Positions 7,155 through 16,040 of a stretch of DNA of 64,000 nucleotides are shown here, piece by piece. Position numbers and translations under genes: made by a program. This stretch comes from Pseudobutyrivibrio ruminis (GTDB lineage Bacteria; Bacillota; Clostridia; Lachnospirales; Lachnospiraceae), in assembly GCF_015057245.1 (NCBI RefSeq), contig NZ_SVET01000007.1:106362-170361 (forward strand). The letters are read 5' to 3'. How positions within the stretch are numbered: the first letter of the stretch is position 1; the number at the start of each line of letters is the position of its first letter. Below the pieces are notes generated by a model. The model saw only the letters and a list, made by a program, of their open reading frames with translations, did not search any database and was not told the DNA's origin.

Positions 7155-9515
7155 ATGTTTATTTCAATGAATTGGATCTCTGATTTCGTTGACCTTGAAG
7201 GTCTCGACAAGATGGAGCTTATTTCAAAGTTCTCTCTTGCAACAGCAGAGGTTGAAAATGATATTTTCCATAAAGGTGAGGATTTATCTGGAGTTGTAGT
7301 TGCTGAAATCAAGTCAGTAGAAGAGCATCCAGAATCAAAGAAGCTTCATCTTCTTAAGGTTGATGCTGGTGATGGAAAGCTTACAGATGTTGTCTGCGGA
7401 GCACCTAATGTACGCGTTGGCATGAAGACAGCATTCGCTAAGGTAGGAGCACAGATTGGTGACATCACAATTGCTCCAAGACCACTTGCAGGTTATGACT
7501 CATTCGGAATGTGCTGTTCTGAAAAGGAAATCGGCATTTCTGATAATAATGACGGCATCATGGACATTCTTGACGATGCTCCAAACGGAACAGATATCAA
7601 GGATTTATATGAAATTGATGATATTATCTTTGAGGTTGATAATAAGTCACTTACAAACCGTCCTGACCTTTGGGGTCACTATGGAATCGCTAGAGAGTTT
7701 GCTACAATTGCAAAGCGTCCTCTTAAGGAGCTTCCAACAATTGATCTTAGCAAATATGACAATCTCGAAAAGATTGATTTAAAAATTGAAGATGAGCTTT
7801 GCCAGAGATATTCATCATTAAAGGTAGAGAACATCAATACAAACGTTTCTCCTGTAAACATGCGTATCAGACTTTTCTACTGTGGTATGAGAGCAATCAA
7901 TCTTCTTGCAGACCTTACAAACTATATCATGCTTGAAATGGGACAGCCTATGCATGCATTTGATTCTCGTAAGGTTGAAAAGATTCGTATCAAGAGATTC
8001 GACAAGCCTTTCACTTTTACAACTCTTGATGGTGTTGAAAGAAATATCGATGAGAATACTCTTATGATTTGCAACGACAACACACCTGTTGCTATTGCTG
8101 GTATCATGGGTGGTCTTGATTCAGAAATTGTTGAAGATACAACTACACTTACTCTTGAATCAGCTACATTCAATGCTGCGTCTATCAGAAAGAGTGCAGT
8201 TCGTCTTTCTCACAGAACAGATGCTTCAGCTCGTTATGAAAAGAGCCTTGACCCAGAGATGACTACAGTTGCAATTGCACGTTTCATGAAGCTTCTTTCT
8301 GATATTGATGACGGTGTAAAGGTTGTATCTGCACTTACAGATGAATATGCATTCCATTATCCACATGTAGCTCTTGATTTTGATAAGGATTTTGTGGATA
8401 AGTACACTGGAATTGAAATCAGTGATGAGCATATTGTGGATACACTTACATCACTTGGATTTGGTGTAACTCAGGATGGAGCAAACTTCCATGTTGATGT
8501 TCCTTCATATCGTGCTACAAAGGACATTAGCCTTAAGGCAGATATTATCGAAGAAATTACACGTATCTACGGCTATGATAACTTCGAGCTTTCTACAACA
8601 AATGCACCTCTTTACCCAGTTCGTATGGCGGAGGACAAAAATGTAGAAGATAGAATTAAGGATATTCTTGTTAAGAGATTCCAGCTTCACGAAGTACATT
8701 CTTATGTATGGCAGTATGCTGATGAATACAAGAAGCTTGGTATGGAAGTAGAGGAGAACATTAAGCTTGCTAACTCTACAAACCCTAATATCGAAACACT
8801 TCGTCGTTCAATCATTCCTACTCAGCTTTGCCAGGTAAATTACAACACTGGTTATACTACTGACTTTGGTATTTTCGAAGTTGGTCGTGTAGTTGAAGGA
8901 TTAAAGGAAGATGGACTTTGCGATGAGCACAAAAAGCTTTGTATCACATTGTTCTCAAAGACAAAGTCGCTTGAGACTCTTTACTTTGAACTTCGCGATA
9001 TGATTGCTGAAACAATCGAGGATGTAAGACACAAGGCTCTTACATACAAGAAACTTGAGGCTACTCACTCATACGAGCATCCAAAGAACCTCTATAGCTT
9101 AGTTCTTGACGATGCGGTTATTGGTGAGATGGGCGTTGCACATCCACTTGTTTCAAAGAAAATTGATAAGAAGGCAGCTATCGTATTTGCGGAAATCGAC
9201 ATTGAAGCACTTGCTGCTATTAAGCAGGAGAATATTTCATATGTTGAGCCTTCAAAATACCCTTCAATTGAAGTAGATTTATCATTTGTAGCAGAGAAAT
9301 TTTCTGAGATAAATGATACAATAAAAGAGAGCGCACAGAGTATATTGAAAAAGGTCGGAGTTGTCGATGTATATTCTGATAGCACTGGAAAGTCAATTAC
9401 AGTTAGACTTCTCTTTGGCGATGATGAGAGAACTCTTACACATGATGAAGTTCAGAAGGTAGTTGACGATATAATTGAAAAGCTTAAGAATAAAGGTATA
9501 AATCTTAAGATGTAA
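7155..9515 (+). CDS. pheT: Phenylalanyl-tRNA synthetase beta subunit
   Basis: Editing and tRNA-binding subunit of PheRS, 786 residues, the usual length of the bacterial long form. Domains in order: N-terminal B1 and an EMAP/OB-type tRNA-binding domain (about 40-150, VVCGAPNVR), the B3/B4 editing module (about 210-400), the B5 DNA-binding-like domain (about 405-475), a catalytic-like core, and the C-terminal anticodon-binding FDX-ACB domain (about 695-786, PSIEVDLSFV). ATG is preceded by GGGAGGAC. It is co-transcribed with pheS. Confidence 0.97.
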   Translation: MFISMNWISDFVDLEGLDKMELISKFSLATAEVENDIFHKGEDLSGVVVAEIKSVEEHPESKKLHLLKVDAGDGKLTDVVCGAPNVRVGMKTAFAKVGAQIGDITIAPRPLAGYDSFGMCCSEKEIGISDNNDGIMDILDDAPNGTDIKDLYEIDDIIFEVDNKSLTNRPDLWGHYGIAREFATIAKRPLKELPTIDLSKYDNLEKIDLKIEDELCQRYSSLKVENINTNVSPVNMRIRLFYCGMRAINLLADLTNYIMLEMGQPMHAFDSRKVEKIRIKRFDKPFTFTTLDGVERNIDENTLMICNDNTPVAIAGIMGGLDSEIVEDTTTLTLESATFNAASIRKSAVRLSHRTDASARYEKSLDPEMTTVAIARFMKLLSDIDDGVKVVSALTDEYAFHYPHVALDFDKDFVDKYTGIEISDEHIVDTLTSLGFGVTQDGANFHVDVPSYRATKDISLKADIIEEITRIYGYDNFELSTTNAPLYPVRMAEDKNVEDRIKDILVKRFQLHEVHSYVWQYADEYKKLGMEVEENIKLANSTNPNIETLRRSIIPTQLCQVNYNTGYTTDFGIFEVGRVVEGLKEDGLCDEHKKLCITLFSKTKSLETLYFELRDMIAETIEDVRHKALTYKKLEATHSYEHPKNLYSLVLDDAVIGEMGVAHPLVSKKIDKKAAIVFAEIDIEALAAIKQENISYVEPSKYPSIEVDLSFVAEKFSEINDTIKESAQSILKKVGVVDVYSDSTGKSITVRLLFGDDERTLTHDEVQKVVDDIIEKLKNKGINLKM

Positions 9516-9544
9516 TCTACAAATAAGGTTGGGAGGTCAGGAGC

Positions 9545-9892
9545 ATGGAAGAGAAGAGAAAAAATAAACGTTTGGATATTGATGTAAAAGTTGAAATCGA
9601 GCGTATCGATGAGGCTAACATTACCACCGTTAAATATATGGAGGTAGAAGTTACCAATATCTCAAAAACTGGTTTAGCTTTCAGAGTAAAGGATGTTGAA
9701 TTTGAAGAAGGAGCATGTTTTGACGCCAGAATTCAAATTTGGACAAAAGAGACAATCGATACAGTGTTCAAGGTTGTTCGTGTAAACAAGCTTGAAGACG
9801 GTATGTATGAGTATGGATGTATTTTTGTTGGAATGACAGATACTGATGCGCTCAAGATTGAAATCTATCAGCTATTTAACAATGCAGAGTAA
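9545..9892 (+). CDS. PilZ domain protein
   Basis: Small soluble protein of 115 residues made of one PilZ domain, the commonest bacterial cyclic-di-GMP receptor. The binding signature is recognisable: a basic N-terminal stretch RKNKRLDIDV in place of RxxxR, and NISKTG matching [D/N]xSxxG around residues 40-45. It probably answers to c-di-GMP, possibly in motility or envelope control; the output partner is unknown. It lies 29 bases after pheT and 21 before lgt, so it may be transcribed with both. No diguanylate cyclase gene is nearby. Confidence 0.85.
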   Translation: MEEKRKNKRLDIDVKVEIERIDEANITTVKYMEVEVTNISKTGLAFRVKDVEFEEGACFDARIQIWTKETIDTVFKVVRVNKLEDGMYEYGCIFVGMTDTDALKIEIYQLFNNAE

Positions 9893-9913
9893 TTATAAAC
9901 AGGGAGAATTGCT

Positions 9914-10795
9914 GTGAATACAAGTATTATTTTCCCTAATTTGCATATTACATTGGATAATGTTGGAAAAGGATTCTATATTGGATCCTTTTTCATTGCT
10001 TTTTACGGAGTTATTATCGCAATTGGTATGCTGGTTGGGGTAGGTTTTATTTTAAAAGAAGCAAAGAGAGTTGGATTTGATGAGGATTCATTCTTAGATA
10101 TTTGCATAATCACTATCATTGTTGGCGTTATTGGTGCTCGCCTGTACTACGTTATATTTGCATGGGATTACTACAAAGACAATCCTATTAGTGCTCTTAA
10201 CATCAGGCAGGGTGGTCTTGCTATTTATGGCGGTGTGCTTGCTGGTATAGCATGTGTGTACATACTTTCCAAAAGAAAAAAGTTTGATTTTCTTAAGGTG
10301 ATGGATGTTGCTATATTTGGTGTAATCATTGGCCAAATCTTTGGTAGATGGGGCAATTTCTTTAACAGAGAAGTATTTGGACAATATACAGACGGCTTGT
10401 TTGCAATGTTGCTTCCTATTGATGCTATTCGTTCTCAGAGTGATGTTACAGCTGAAATGCTTGCAAATCTTGTGCAGATTGATGGAGTTACTTATATTAG
10501 TGTTCATCCTACATTCTTGTATGAGTCACTATGGAATCTTGGACTTTTGATATTCTTGCTTCTTACCAGAAAAAAGAAGACATTTAATGGATATGTTTTC
10601 TTTACCTATTTGATCGTGTATGGCGCTGGTCGCTTCTGGATAGAAGGGGTCAGAACAGATCAGCTGAAGCTTTGGGGGACAAATCTTGCGGTATCTCAGT
10701 TGATAGCTGGTGCATGTATTGTTCTTGGCAGTGGATTATTTATTTACTATAAAAAGAATCATCCACTTTCCACCCCACAGGAGTTAAATTCATAA
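9914..10795 (+). CDS. lgt: Prolipoprotein diacylglyceryl transferase
   Basis: Membrane enzyme that transfers diacylglycerol from phosphatidylglycerol to the lipobox cysteine of prolipoproteins. It has 293 residues and about seven hydrophobic segments. The Lgt signature lies near residue 143, GRWGNFFNREVFG, and an RQGGLAIYGG stretch precedes it near residue 97. The start is GTG (9914) with an AGGGAG site upstream. Two solute-binding lipoproteins in this window (near 30.0 and 40.2 kb) would be its substrates. It ends at a terminator. Confidence 0.95.
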   Translation: MNTSIIFPNLHITLDNVGKGFYIGSFFIAFYGVIIAIGMLVGVGFILKEAKRVGFDEDSFLDICIITIIVGVIGARLYYVIFAWDYYKDNPISALNIRQGGLAIYGGVLAGIACVYILSKRKKFDFLKVMDVAIFGVIIGQIFGRWGNFFNREVFGQYTDGLFAMLLPIDAIRSQSDVTAEMLANLVQIDGVTYISVHPTFLYESLWNLGLLIFLLLTRKKKTFNGYVFFTYLIVYGAGRFWIEGVRTDQLKLWGTNLAVSQLIAGACIVLGSGLFIYYKKNHPLSTPQELNS

Positions 10796-10812
10796 TAAAT
10801 TGTATTTTTTTT

Positions 10813-10844
10813 AAGACATTGGAGTTTCCAATGTCTTTTTTTGT
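10813..10844 (+). terminator. Intrinsic terminator after lgt
   Basis: Stem aagacattgg/ccaatgtctt with a short loop (agttt), followed by a T-run. Confidence 0.88.
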
Positions 10845-10939
10845 GCCATTTTTTATAAAAAAATGCACTTTTTGTGGTCTGACCCTCCACTTCATACCAC
10901 ATATAGAAAATGCCGAAAAACATTGATTTTTCACGGTTT

Positions 10940-10971
10940 TTGGGTTGCGCAATGGAGGAAAATAGTATAAA
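10940..10971 (+). promoter_or_regulatory. Candidate promoter of the division/cell-wall cluster
   Basis: A TTGCGC hexamer (10945-10950) and TATAAA (10966-10971) lie just upstream of the MraZ-type boxes. The 15-base spacing is short, so the exact -35 is uncertain. The rest of the 240-base lgt-mraZ gap is AT-rich with nothing else recognised. Confidence 0.42.
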
Positions 10972-10980
10972 ATGTATTTA

Positions 10981-11018
10981 AAAGTGGAGGAAAGTGGAAG
11001 AAAAGTGTCACAAAGTGG
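10981..11018 (+). promoter_or_regulatory. MraZ operator: four AAAGTGG boxes
   Basis: AAAGTGG occurs at 10981, 10991 and 11012, with an AAAGTGT variant at 11002, so the units are spaced 10, 11 and 10 bases, about one helical turn. MraZ proteins are known to bind direct repeats of this kind upstream of their own gene. The boxes lie between the candidate -10 and the mraZ ribosome site, fitting autoregulation of the whole cluster. Confidence 0.75.
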
Positions 11019-11039
11019 TGGAAAGGAGGAACGGCTTTC

Positions 11040-11471
11040 ATGTTCATGGGTGAATACAGTCACAATATAGACGCCAAGAATCGTCTTATTATGCCTGCAA
11101 AGTTTCGTGAACAGTTAGGAGAGCACTTCGTAGCCACCAAAGGACTCGATGGATGTTTATTCGTTTATCCTATGAGCGAATGGAAAACCATCGAAGAAAA
11201 ATTTAGAGAGATTCCACTTACCACCAAAGATGCTAGAAAGTTCTCTCGTTTCTTCTTCGCAGGAGCGGCAGAATGCGATATCGACAAACAGGGAAGAGTT
11301 CTTATTCCTGGTAACCTTAAGGAATACGCAGGAATTGATAAGGAAGTTGTTTCTGTTGGTGTCTTGAACAGAATTGAAATCTGGTCTAAGGAGAGATGGA
11401 CAGATGAAGGCACCTACGATGATATGGATGAGATAGCAGAACACATGGCTGAGCTTGGCCTTGGAATTTAG
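11040..11471 (+). CDS. mraZ: Transcriptional regulator MraZ
   Basis: DNA-binding protein with two AbrB-like MraZ repeats, first gene of the division and cell-wall cluster. It has 143 residues, the normal length. Both repeats keep the family's DxKxR-like motif: DAKNRLIMPAKFR near residue 12 and DKQGRVLIPGNLK near residue 83. The start ATG follows AAAGGAGG; a second in-frame ATG two codons on (MGEYSH) is the alternative. The matching AAAGTGG boxes just upstream support autoregulation. Confidence 0.96.
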   Translation: MFMGEYSHNIDAKNRLIMPAKFREQLGEHFVATKGLDGCLFVYPMSEWKTIEEKFREIPLTTKDARKFSRFFFAGAAECDIDKQGRVLIPGNLKEYAGIDKEVVSVGVLNRIEIWSKERWTDEGTYDDMDEIAEHMAELGLGI

Positions 11472-11478
11472 GAGTCAA

Positions 11479-12420
11479 ATGGAATTTAATCATTATTCAG
11501 TTCTCTTAAATGAGACAATTGATAATTTGAATATTAAGCCTGACGGAATCTACGTTGACGGAACACTTGGAGGCGGTGGTCATTCTTATGAAATAGCAAA
11601 GCGTCTTACTACAGGGCATCTTTATGGATTCGATCAGGATACAGATGCTTTAGCAGCTGCTGGTGAAAGACTTAAAGAGTTTGGCGATAAAGTTACAAGA
11701 ATTCACAGCAACTATGAATTCATGAAAGAAAAGCTACTGGAGCAGGGCGTCACTAAAGTAGATGGAATCATGCTTGATCTTGGAGTATCAAGCTTCCAGC
11801 TAGATGAAGCAGATAGAGGCTTCACATATAGAGTTGAGGATGCACCACTTGATATGAGGATGGACAAAGATAATCCTATGACGGCAGCTGATATAGTAAA
11901 TACTTATTCAGCTGAGGATTTGACCAGAGTCCTGTTTACATACGGCGAGGAAAAATTTTCCAAGCAAATTGTTAAAAACATTATTAAACAGCGAGAAATC
12001 GCACCAATACTTACAGCCGGACAGTTAAATAAAATAATAGCTGAAAGTATTCCGAAGAAAGCACAGGTAGGTCAGGGGCATCCTTCTAAAAGAACCTACC
12101 AGGCGCTTCGAATTGAGCTCAACAGAGAGCTGACAGTTTTGGAAGACCACATCGATGACATGGTCGATTTGCTTAATCCAGGTGGAAGGTTATGTATCAT
12201 TACTTTCCATTCATTGGAAGATAGAATCACGAAAGTGGCATTTAAAAGAAATGAAGACCCATGCACATGTCCAAAGGATTTTCCTGTTTGTGTATGTGGT
12301 AAGAAATCAAAAGGTAAGGTGGTTACGAGAAAGCCAATCCTGCCTAGTGAGAAGGAGCTGGAAGAAAATTCCAGATCGAAGAGCGCAAAGCTTAGGGTTT
12401 TTGAGAGAAAAGATAGCTAA
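11479..12420 (+). CDS. rsmH: 16S rRNA (cytosine-1402-N4) methyltransferase
   Basis: S-adenosylmethionine-dependent enzyme that methylates N4 of C1402 in 16S rRNA. From the ATG at 11479 it has 313 residues, beginning MEFNHYSVLLNETI, exactly like the family. An upstream in-frame start (11455) would overlap mraZ and adds nothing conserved, while TAGGAG sits 5 bases before 11479. Motifs: VDGTLGGGGHS (SAM-binding loop, near residue 33), DLGVSSFQLD near residue 102, GRLCIITFHSLEDR near residue 233, and the C-terminal KSAKLRVFER. Second gene of the cluster, as usual. Confidence 0.96.
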   Translation: MEFNHYSVLLNETIDNLNIKPDGIYVDGTLGGGGHSYEIAKRLTTGHLYGFDQDTDALAAAGERLKEFGDKVTRIHSNYEFMKEKLLEQGVTKVDGIMLDLGVSSFQLDEADRGFTYRVEDAPLDMRMDKDNPMTAADIVNTYSAEDLTRVLFTYGEEKFSKQIVKNIIKQREIAPILTAGQLNKIIAESIPKKAQVGQGHPSKRTYQALRIELNRELTVLEDHIDDMVDLLNPGGRLCIITFHSLEDRITKVAFKRNEDPCTCPKDFPVCVCGKKSKGKVVTRKPILPSEKELEENSRSKSAKLRVFERKDS

Positions 12421-12484
12421 TCGGATAAGACAATAGTAATGGGGAATAATGCTAGTTTTAATTGCGAGAATGAGGAGTTAGAGA

Positions 12485-12982
12485 ATGCAACAGTTACAGA
12501 CATATTATTACAACCAGGGAAATGCAGTACGCAAGGAAGCTAATCCTTACGCACAGCCATATCGTCCAGTTCGTGTTTTACCTACAAGAGAACAGCGCGA
12601 GCGTGAGAAGCGCGAAGATGCTATTCGTCGTCAGAAAATCACAGACAGAAAGCGCGCAGCCGCACTTAGAAAGAACAGATTATTAACTGGTTATATGATT
12701 GTAGCAGTTATGTTGACATGCGTTATGCTTGTTGGTTATGTAACATTACAGACAAACGTTACTACTAGAATGAGCAGAATTGCAGATTTGGAAAATGAGC
12801 TTTCTACTTTAAATGCTGATAACAGCGCAGCAGAAAGCAGAATTGCAACTACTACCAACCTTACAGATATTAAGGATAAAGCCATAAATGACCTTGGTAT
12901 GGTGTATGCAACTAGCGGCCAAATAGTGTATTATAGTGTAGATGGTTCGGACTACATGAGTCAGTACCAGGATATTCCATAA
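12485..12982 (+). CDS. ftsL: FtsL/FtsB-type septum protein
   Basis: Small bitopic division protein, 165 residues. A basic cytoplasmic region of about 65 residues, with many Arg/Lys/Glu (EQREREKREDAIRRQK), is followed by one membrane segment at about 70-92 (YMIVAVMLTCVMLVGYVTL) and an extracytoplasmic coiled coil (RIADLENELSTLNADN) at about 100-130. Position between rsmH and the PBP gene is the diagnostic evidence, because sequence conservation of FtsL is poor. It should join FtsQ/DivIB in regulating the FtsW-FtsI synthase. The extended basic N-terminus is long compared with E. coli FtsL. Confidence 0.78.
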   Translation: MQQLQTYYYNQGNAVRKEANPYAQPYRPVRVLPTREQREREKREDAIRRQKITDRKRAAALRKNRLLTGYMIVAVMLTCVMLVGYVTLQTNVTTRMSRIADLENELSTLNADNSAAESRIATTTNLTDIKDKAINDLGMVYATSGQIVYYSVDGSDYMSQYQDIP

Positions 12983-12997
12983 GAATAGAGATACAAA

Positions 12998-15031
12998 ATG
13001 GCTGAGAATAAAAGACGAAGAATAAAACCGAATAATAAAATTTTAAAAAGAATGCAACGCAAGCTCTGGGTAGTATTTGGAATTGTTTGTATTCTTTTTG
13101 TCGTTCTGATAGGCAGAATAATGTACATTCAGCACACCAGTGGTGATAAATACGAAAAGATTGTACTTGCTCAACAGGATTACGATAGTACAACCATTCC
13201 TTTTCAGAGAGGCAATATCATTGATGCTAGAGGAACAGTTCTTGCTACAAGCGTAGATGTTTACAATGTAATTTTGGATTGTAAGGTGCTTAATGCAAAT
13301 GAAGATGCTATCAGCACTACAATCAGTGCAATCACAGAATGTTTTGATGAGATAGATGCTGACACAATCAAAACACAGCTTTCAGACAATCCAACATCTC
13401 AATATTATATCCTTGCCAAGAAAGTTTCATATGAAGAGATGGCAGCTTTCGAAGAACTTAAAACAACAGAATCATACAAAGGCAAGGTTTTTGGAATTTG
13501 GTTTGAAAAGGAATATGTTAGACAGTATCCATATGGCAGCTTGGCTGCTGCTACAATAGGATATGCCAGCAGCGGTAATGTAGGTGTTATCGGTCTGGAA
13601 AATAAATATTCCAGTGTGCTTAATGGAGTAAACGGTCGTACTTATGGCTATCTAAATTCCGACAGCAACCTTGAACAGACCACAATCGATGCGACAAATG
13701 GTAATAACATTGTTCTTTCCTTGGATGTAAATATCCAGACAATAGTTGAGAAGGCTGTTGAGGATTGGAACAATGAGACAATGACTGCATATAATGCAGA
13801 GCACCCTGATGAGCCAGAATCTTTCGGTTCTAAACACACGGCAGTGCTTGTTATGAATCCAAACAATGGCGAGATTCTTGCCATGGCTCAGTATCCTACA
13901 TTCGATTTAAATAATCCTAGAGATTTAACAGGGTATTATTCAGAAGAGGATTTGGAAGTGATGACTACCGATGAAAAGATGGATGCATTGAACCAAATCT
14001 GGCAGAATTTCTGCATTACATATACATACGAGCCAGGTTCTACTTTCAAGCCTTTCACTGTTGCAATGGGACTTGAGACAGGAGTCCTTACAGGCGATGA
14101 GACATACTACTGTGATGGTGGAGAGATGATTACAGGTTATCCAAATCTGGTTAAGTGTGTTGCCTATAGAAAAGGTGGCCATGGAACACAGACTATTGCA
14201 GAAGCACTTTCAAATTCTTGCAACGATGCATTGATGCAGATGGTTAGAGTTATTGGACCGGAAACATTTGCTGATTATCAGTCAATTTTTGGCTTTGGTC
14301 AAAAGACTGGTATTGACCTTACAGGAGAAGCTAGTACAGCAGGTCTTATCTATAGCGAAGAGGATTTGAATTCAGCTATCAACCTTGCTACAAATTCGTT
14401 CGGTCAGAACTTTAATACTACAATGGTTCAGTTGGCAAGTGGCTTTAGTTCGCTTATCAATGGTGGATATCTCTATGAGCCTCACCTTGTTACAAAGATT
14501 ACCGACCCAAACGGTAATACAGTAGAAGAGGTTGAACCTACTATTTTAAAGAGAACTATTTCAGATGAGACTGGTGATCTTCTTAAAAGCTACCTTGAGT
14601 ACGTTGTTTCTGATGGTACAGGAAAGACTGCAGGTGTTGATGGTTATCGCATTGGTGGTAAGACAGGTACGGCAGAGAAACTTCCTCGTGGTAACCACAA
14701 ATACTTGGTTTCATTTATTGGTTTTGCTCCTGTTGATAATCCACAGGTTGTAGTATATGTAATTGTTGATGAACCTGGTGTAGGTGCTGTTGGTGATAAT
14801 CAGGCTCACAGTAGTTTCGCTCAGCAGATTTGTCATAATATATTTGAACAGATTCTCCCATACATGGGAATCGAATCTTCTTTGACAGAGGAAGAGGAGG
14901 CTGCAGCTGCGGCTAGTCTTACTGAAGCTGCTCAGGCAACAGAAGACGAAGGTGGAACAGAGGATACACCAGAAGGCTCAGAATCCACAGCAGATCCTTC
15001 AGAGACTCCTGAAGTGGAAGAGGAAGAATAG
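12998..15031 (+). CDS. ftsI: Division-specific class B penicillin-binding protein (FtsI/PBP2B/SpoVD type)
   Basis: Septal peptidoglycan transpeptidase, 677 residues. A short cytoplasmic tail and one membrane anchor (about 23-43) precede the dimerisation domain (RGNIIDARGTVLATS near residue 68). The transpeptidase domain has all three active-site motifs: STFK with nucleophile Ser348, SCN at about 407-409 and KTGT beginning at about 555. The C-terminus is an unusual low-complexity acidic Ala/Glu/Thr tail of about 50 residues, and no PASTA repeat is visible, unlike SpoVD of Bacillus. Partner of the FtsW encoded downstream. The ribosome site is weak. Confidence 0.93.
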   Translation: MAENKRRRIKPNNKILKRMQRKLWVVFGIVCILFVVLIGRIMYIQHTSGDKYEKIVLAQQDYDSTTIPFQRGNIIDARGTVLATSVDVYNVILDCKVLNANEDAISTTISAITECFDEIDADTIKTQLSDNPTSQYYILAKKVSYEEMAAFEELKTTESYKGKVFGIWFEKEYVRQYPYGSLAAATIGYASSGNVGVIGLENKYSSVLNGVNGRTYGYLNSDSNLEQTTIDATNGNNIVLSLDVNIQTIVEKAVEDWNNETMTAYNAEHPDEPESFGSKHTAVLVMNPNNGEILAMAQYPTFDLNNPRDLTGYYSEEDLEVMTTDEKMDALNQIWQNFCITYTYEPGSTFKPFTVAMGLETGVLTGDETYYCDGGEMITGYPNLVKCVAYRKGGHGTQTIAEALSNSCNDALMQMVRVIGPETFADYQSIFGFGQKTGIDLTGEASTAGLIYSEEDLNSAINLATNSFGQNFNTTMVQLASGFSSLINGGYLYEPHLVTKITDPNGNTVEEVEPTILKRTISDETGDLLKSYLEYVVSDGTGKTAGVDGYRIGGKTGTAEKLPRGNHKYLVSFIGFAPVDNPQVVVYVIVDEPGVGAVGDNQAHSSFAQQICHNIFEQILPYMGIESSLTEEEEAAAAASLTEAAQATEDEGGTEDTPEGSESTADPSETPEVEEEE

Positions 15032-15074
15032 AGATTTATTAGAGAATTATAAGTTAGAGAATTGGAGTTTTATT

Positions 15075-16022
15075 ATGTTAGAAGTTTTTTTACCAATGTT
15101 GGTATCTTTTATTATTGTGCTTATTTTAGGACCAATTTGCATACCTGTTTTAAGACGTCTTAAGATGGGAAATACTGAGAGAGAGTATATCAAAGAGCAC
15201 AAGGTAAAAAATGGAACACCTTCTATGGGTGGAATAATGATTCTTATTGCTTTTGCGATTGTAGGACTTTACTATGCACCAAAGGCACCTCATATTTATC
15301 CAATTGTATTGTTGACATTAGGCTTTGGTATTTTAGGTTTTGTTGATGATTTGTTAAAGGCTCTCAAGAAAAGCTCAGACGGCTTAAAGGCTTGGCAGAA
15401 AATGCTTGGTCAGATTGGTCTTACAATTGGCTTTGCTGTATATATGGTTAAGTTTTCAGATGTATCGCTTGAACTTAGAATTCCTGTTACAGGAGCATTC
15501 GTTGATATTAGTTGGCTTGCAGTAGCACTTCTGTTCCTTGCAGTTCTTGGTACAGTGAATGGTGCTAATTTCACTGATGGTATGGACGGCCTTGCTACTT
15601 CAGTAACTCTTGCAATTGCAGCATTTTTTGGTGTTGCATCTGTTCAGCTTTATTCAGATATTACTCCAGCAATTGCGGCTATGATTGGTGCTTTGTTTGG
15701 ATTTTTAATGTTTAATGTTCATCCAGCGAAAATTTTTATGGGCGACACAGGCTCTTTAGCACTTGGTGCTTTTGTTGTTAGTTGCGCATATATGCTTCAG
15801 ATGCCTATATTTATTATTATTGTTGCTATTATCTACTTAGTAGAAGTTCTATCAGTAATTTTACAGGTAGGTTATTTCAAACTTACCCATGGTAAACGAA
15901 TCTTCAGAATGGCGCCAATTCATCATCACTATGAATTAGGTGGCTGGTCAGAGGTAAAGGTAGTTGCAGTATTTACTACAGTTACTATTTTCTTATGCGT
16001 ACTTGCATACTACATGGTCTAA
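15075..16022 (+). CDS. mraY: Phospho-N-acetylmuramoyl-pentapeptide transferase
   Basis: Integral membrane enzyme that makes lipid I from UDP-MurNAc-pentapeptide and undecaprenyl phosphate. The ATG at 15075 (TTGGAG upstream) gives 315 residues beginning MLEVFLPML, the normal length; the frame stays open upstream into the PBP gene but that part is not MraY. Catalytic segments: FVDDLLK with adjacent aspartates near residue 93, NFTDGMDGLA near residue 165, GDTGSLALG near residue 222, and the HHHYE motif near residue 284. About ten membrane segments. murF and murE, common neighbours, are absent. Confidence 0.96.
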   Translation: MLEVFLPMLVSFIIVLILGPICIPVLRRLKMGNTEREYIKEHKVKNGTPSMGGIMILIAFAIVGLYYAPKAPHIYPIVLLTLGFGILGFVDDLLKALKKSSDGLKAWQKMLGQIGLTIGFAVYMVKFSDVSLELRIPVTGAFVDISWLAVALLFLAVLGTVNGANFTDGMDGLATSVTLAIAAFFGVASVQLYSDITPAIAAMIGALFGFLMFNVHPAKIFMGDTGSLALGAFVVSCAYMLQMPIFIIIVAIIYLVEVLSVILQVGYFKLTHGKRIFRMAPIHHHYELGGWSEVKVVAVFTTVTIFLCVLAYYMV

Positions 16023-16040
16023 AGGGATGGGGAAGAGTTT

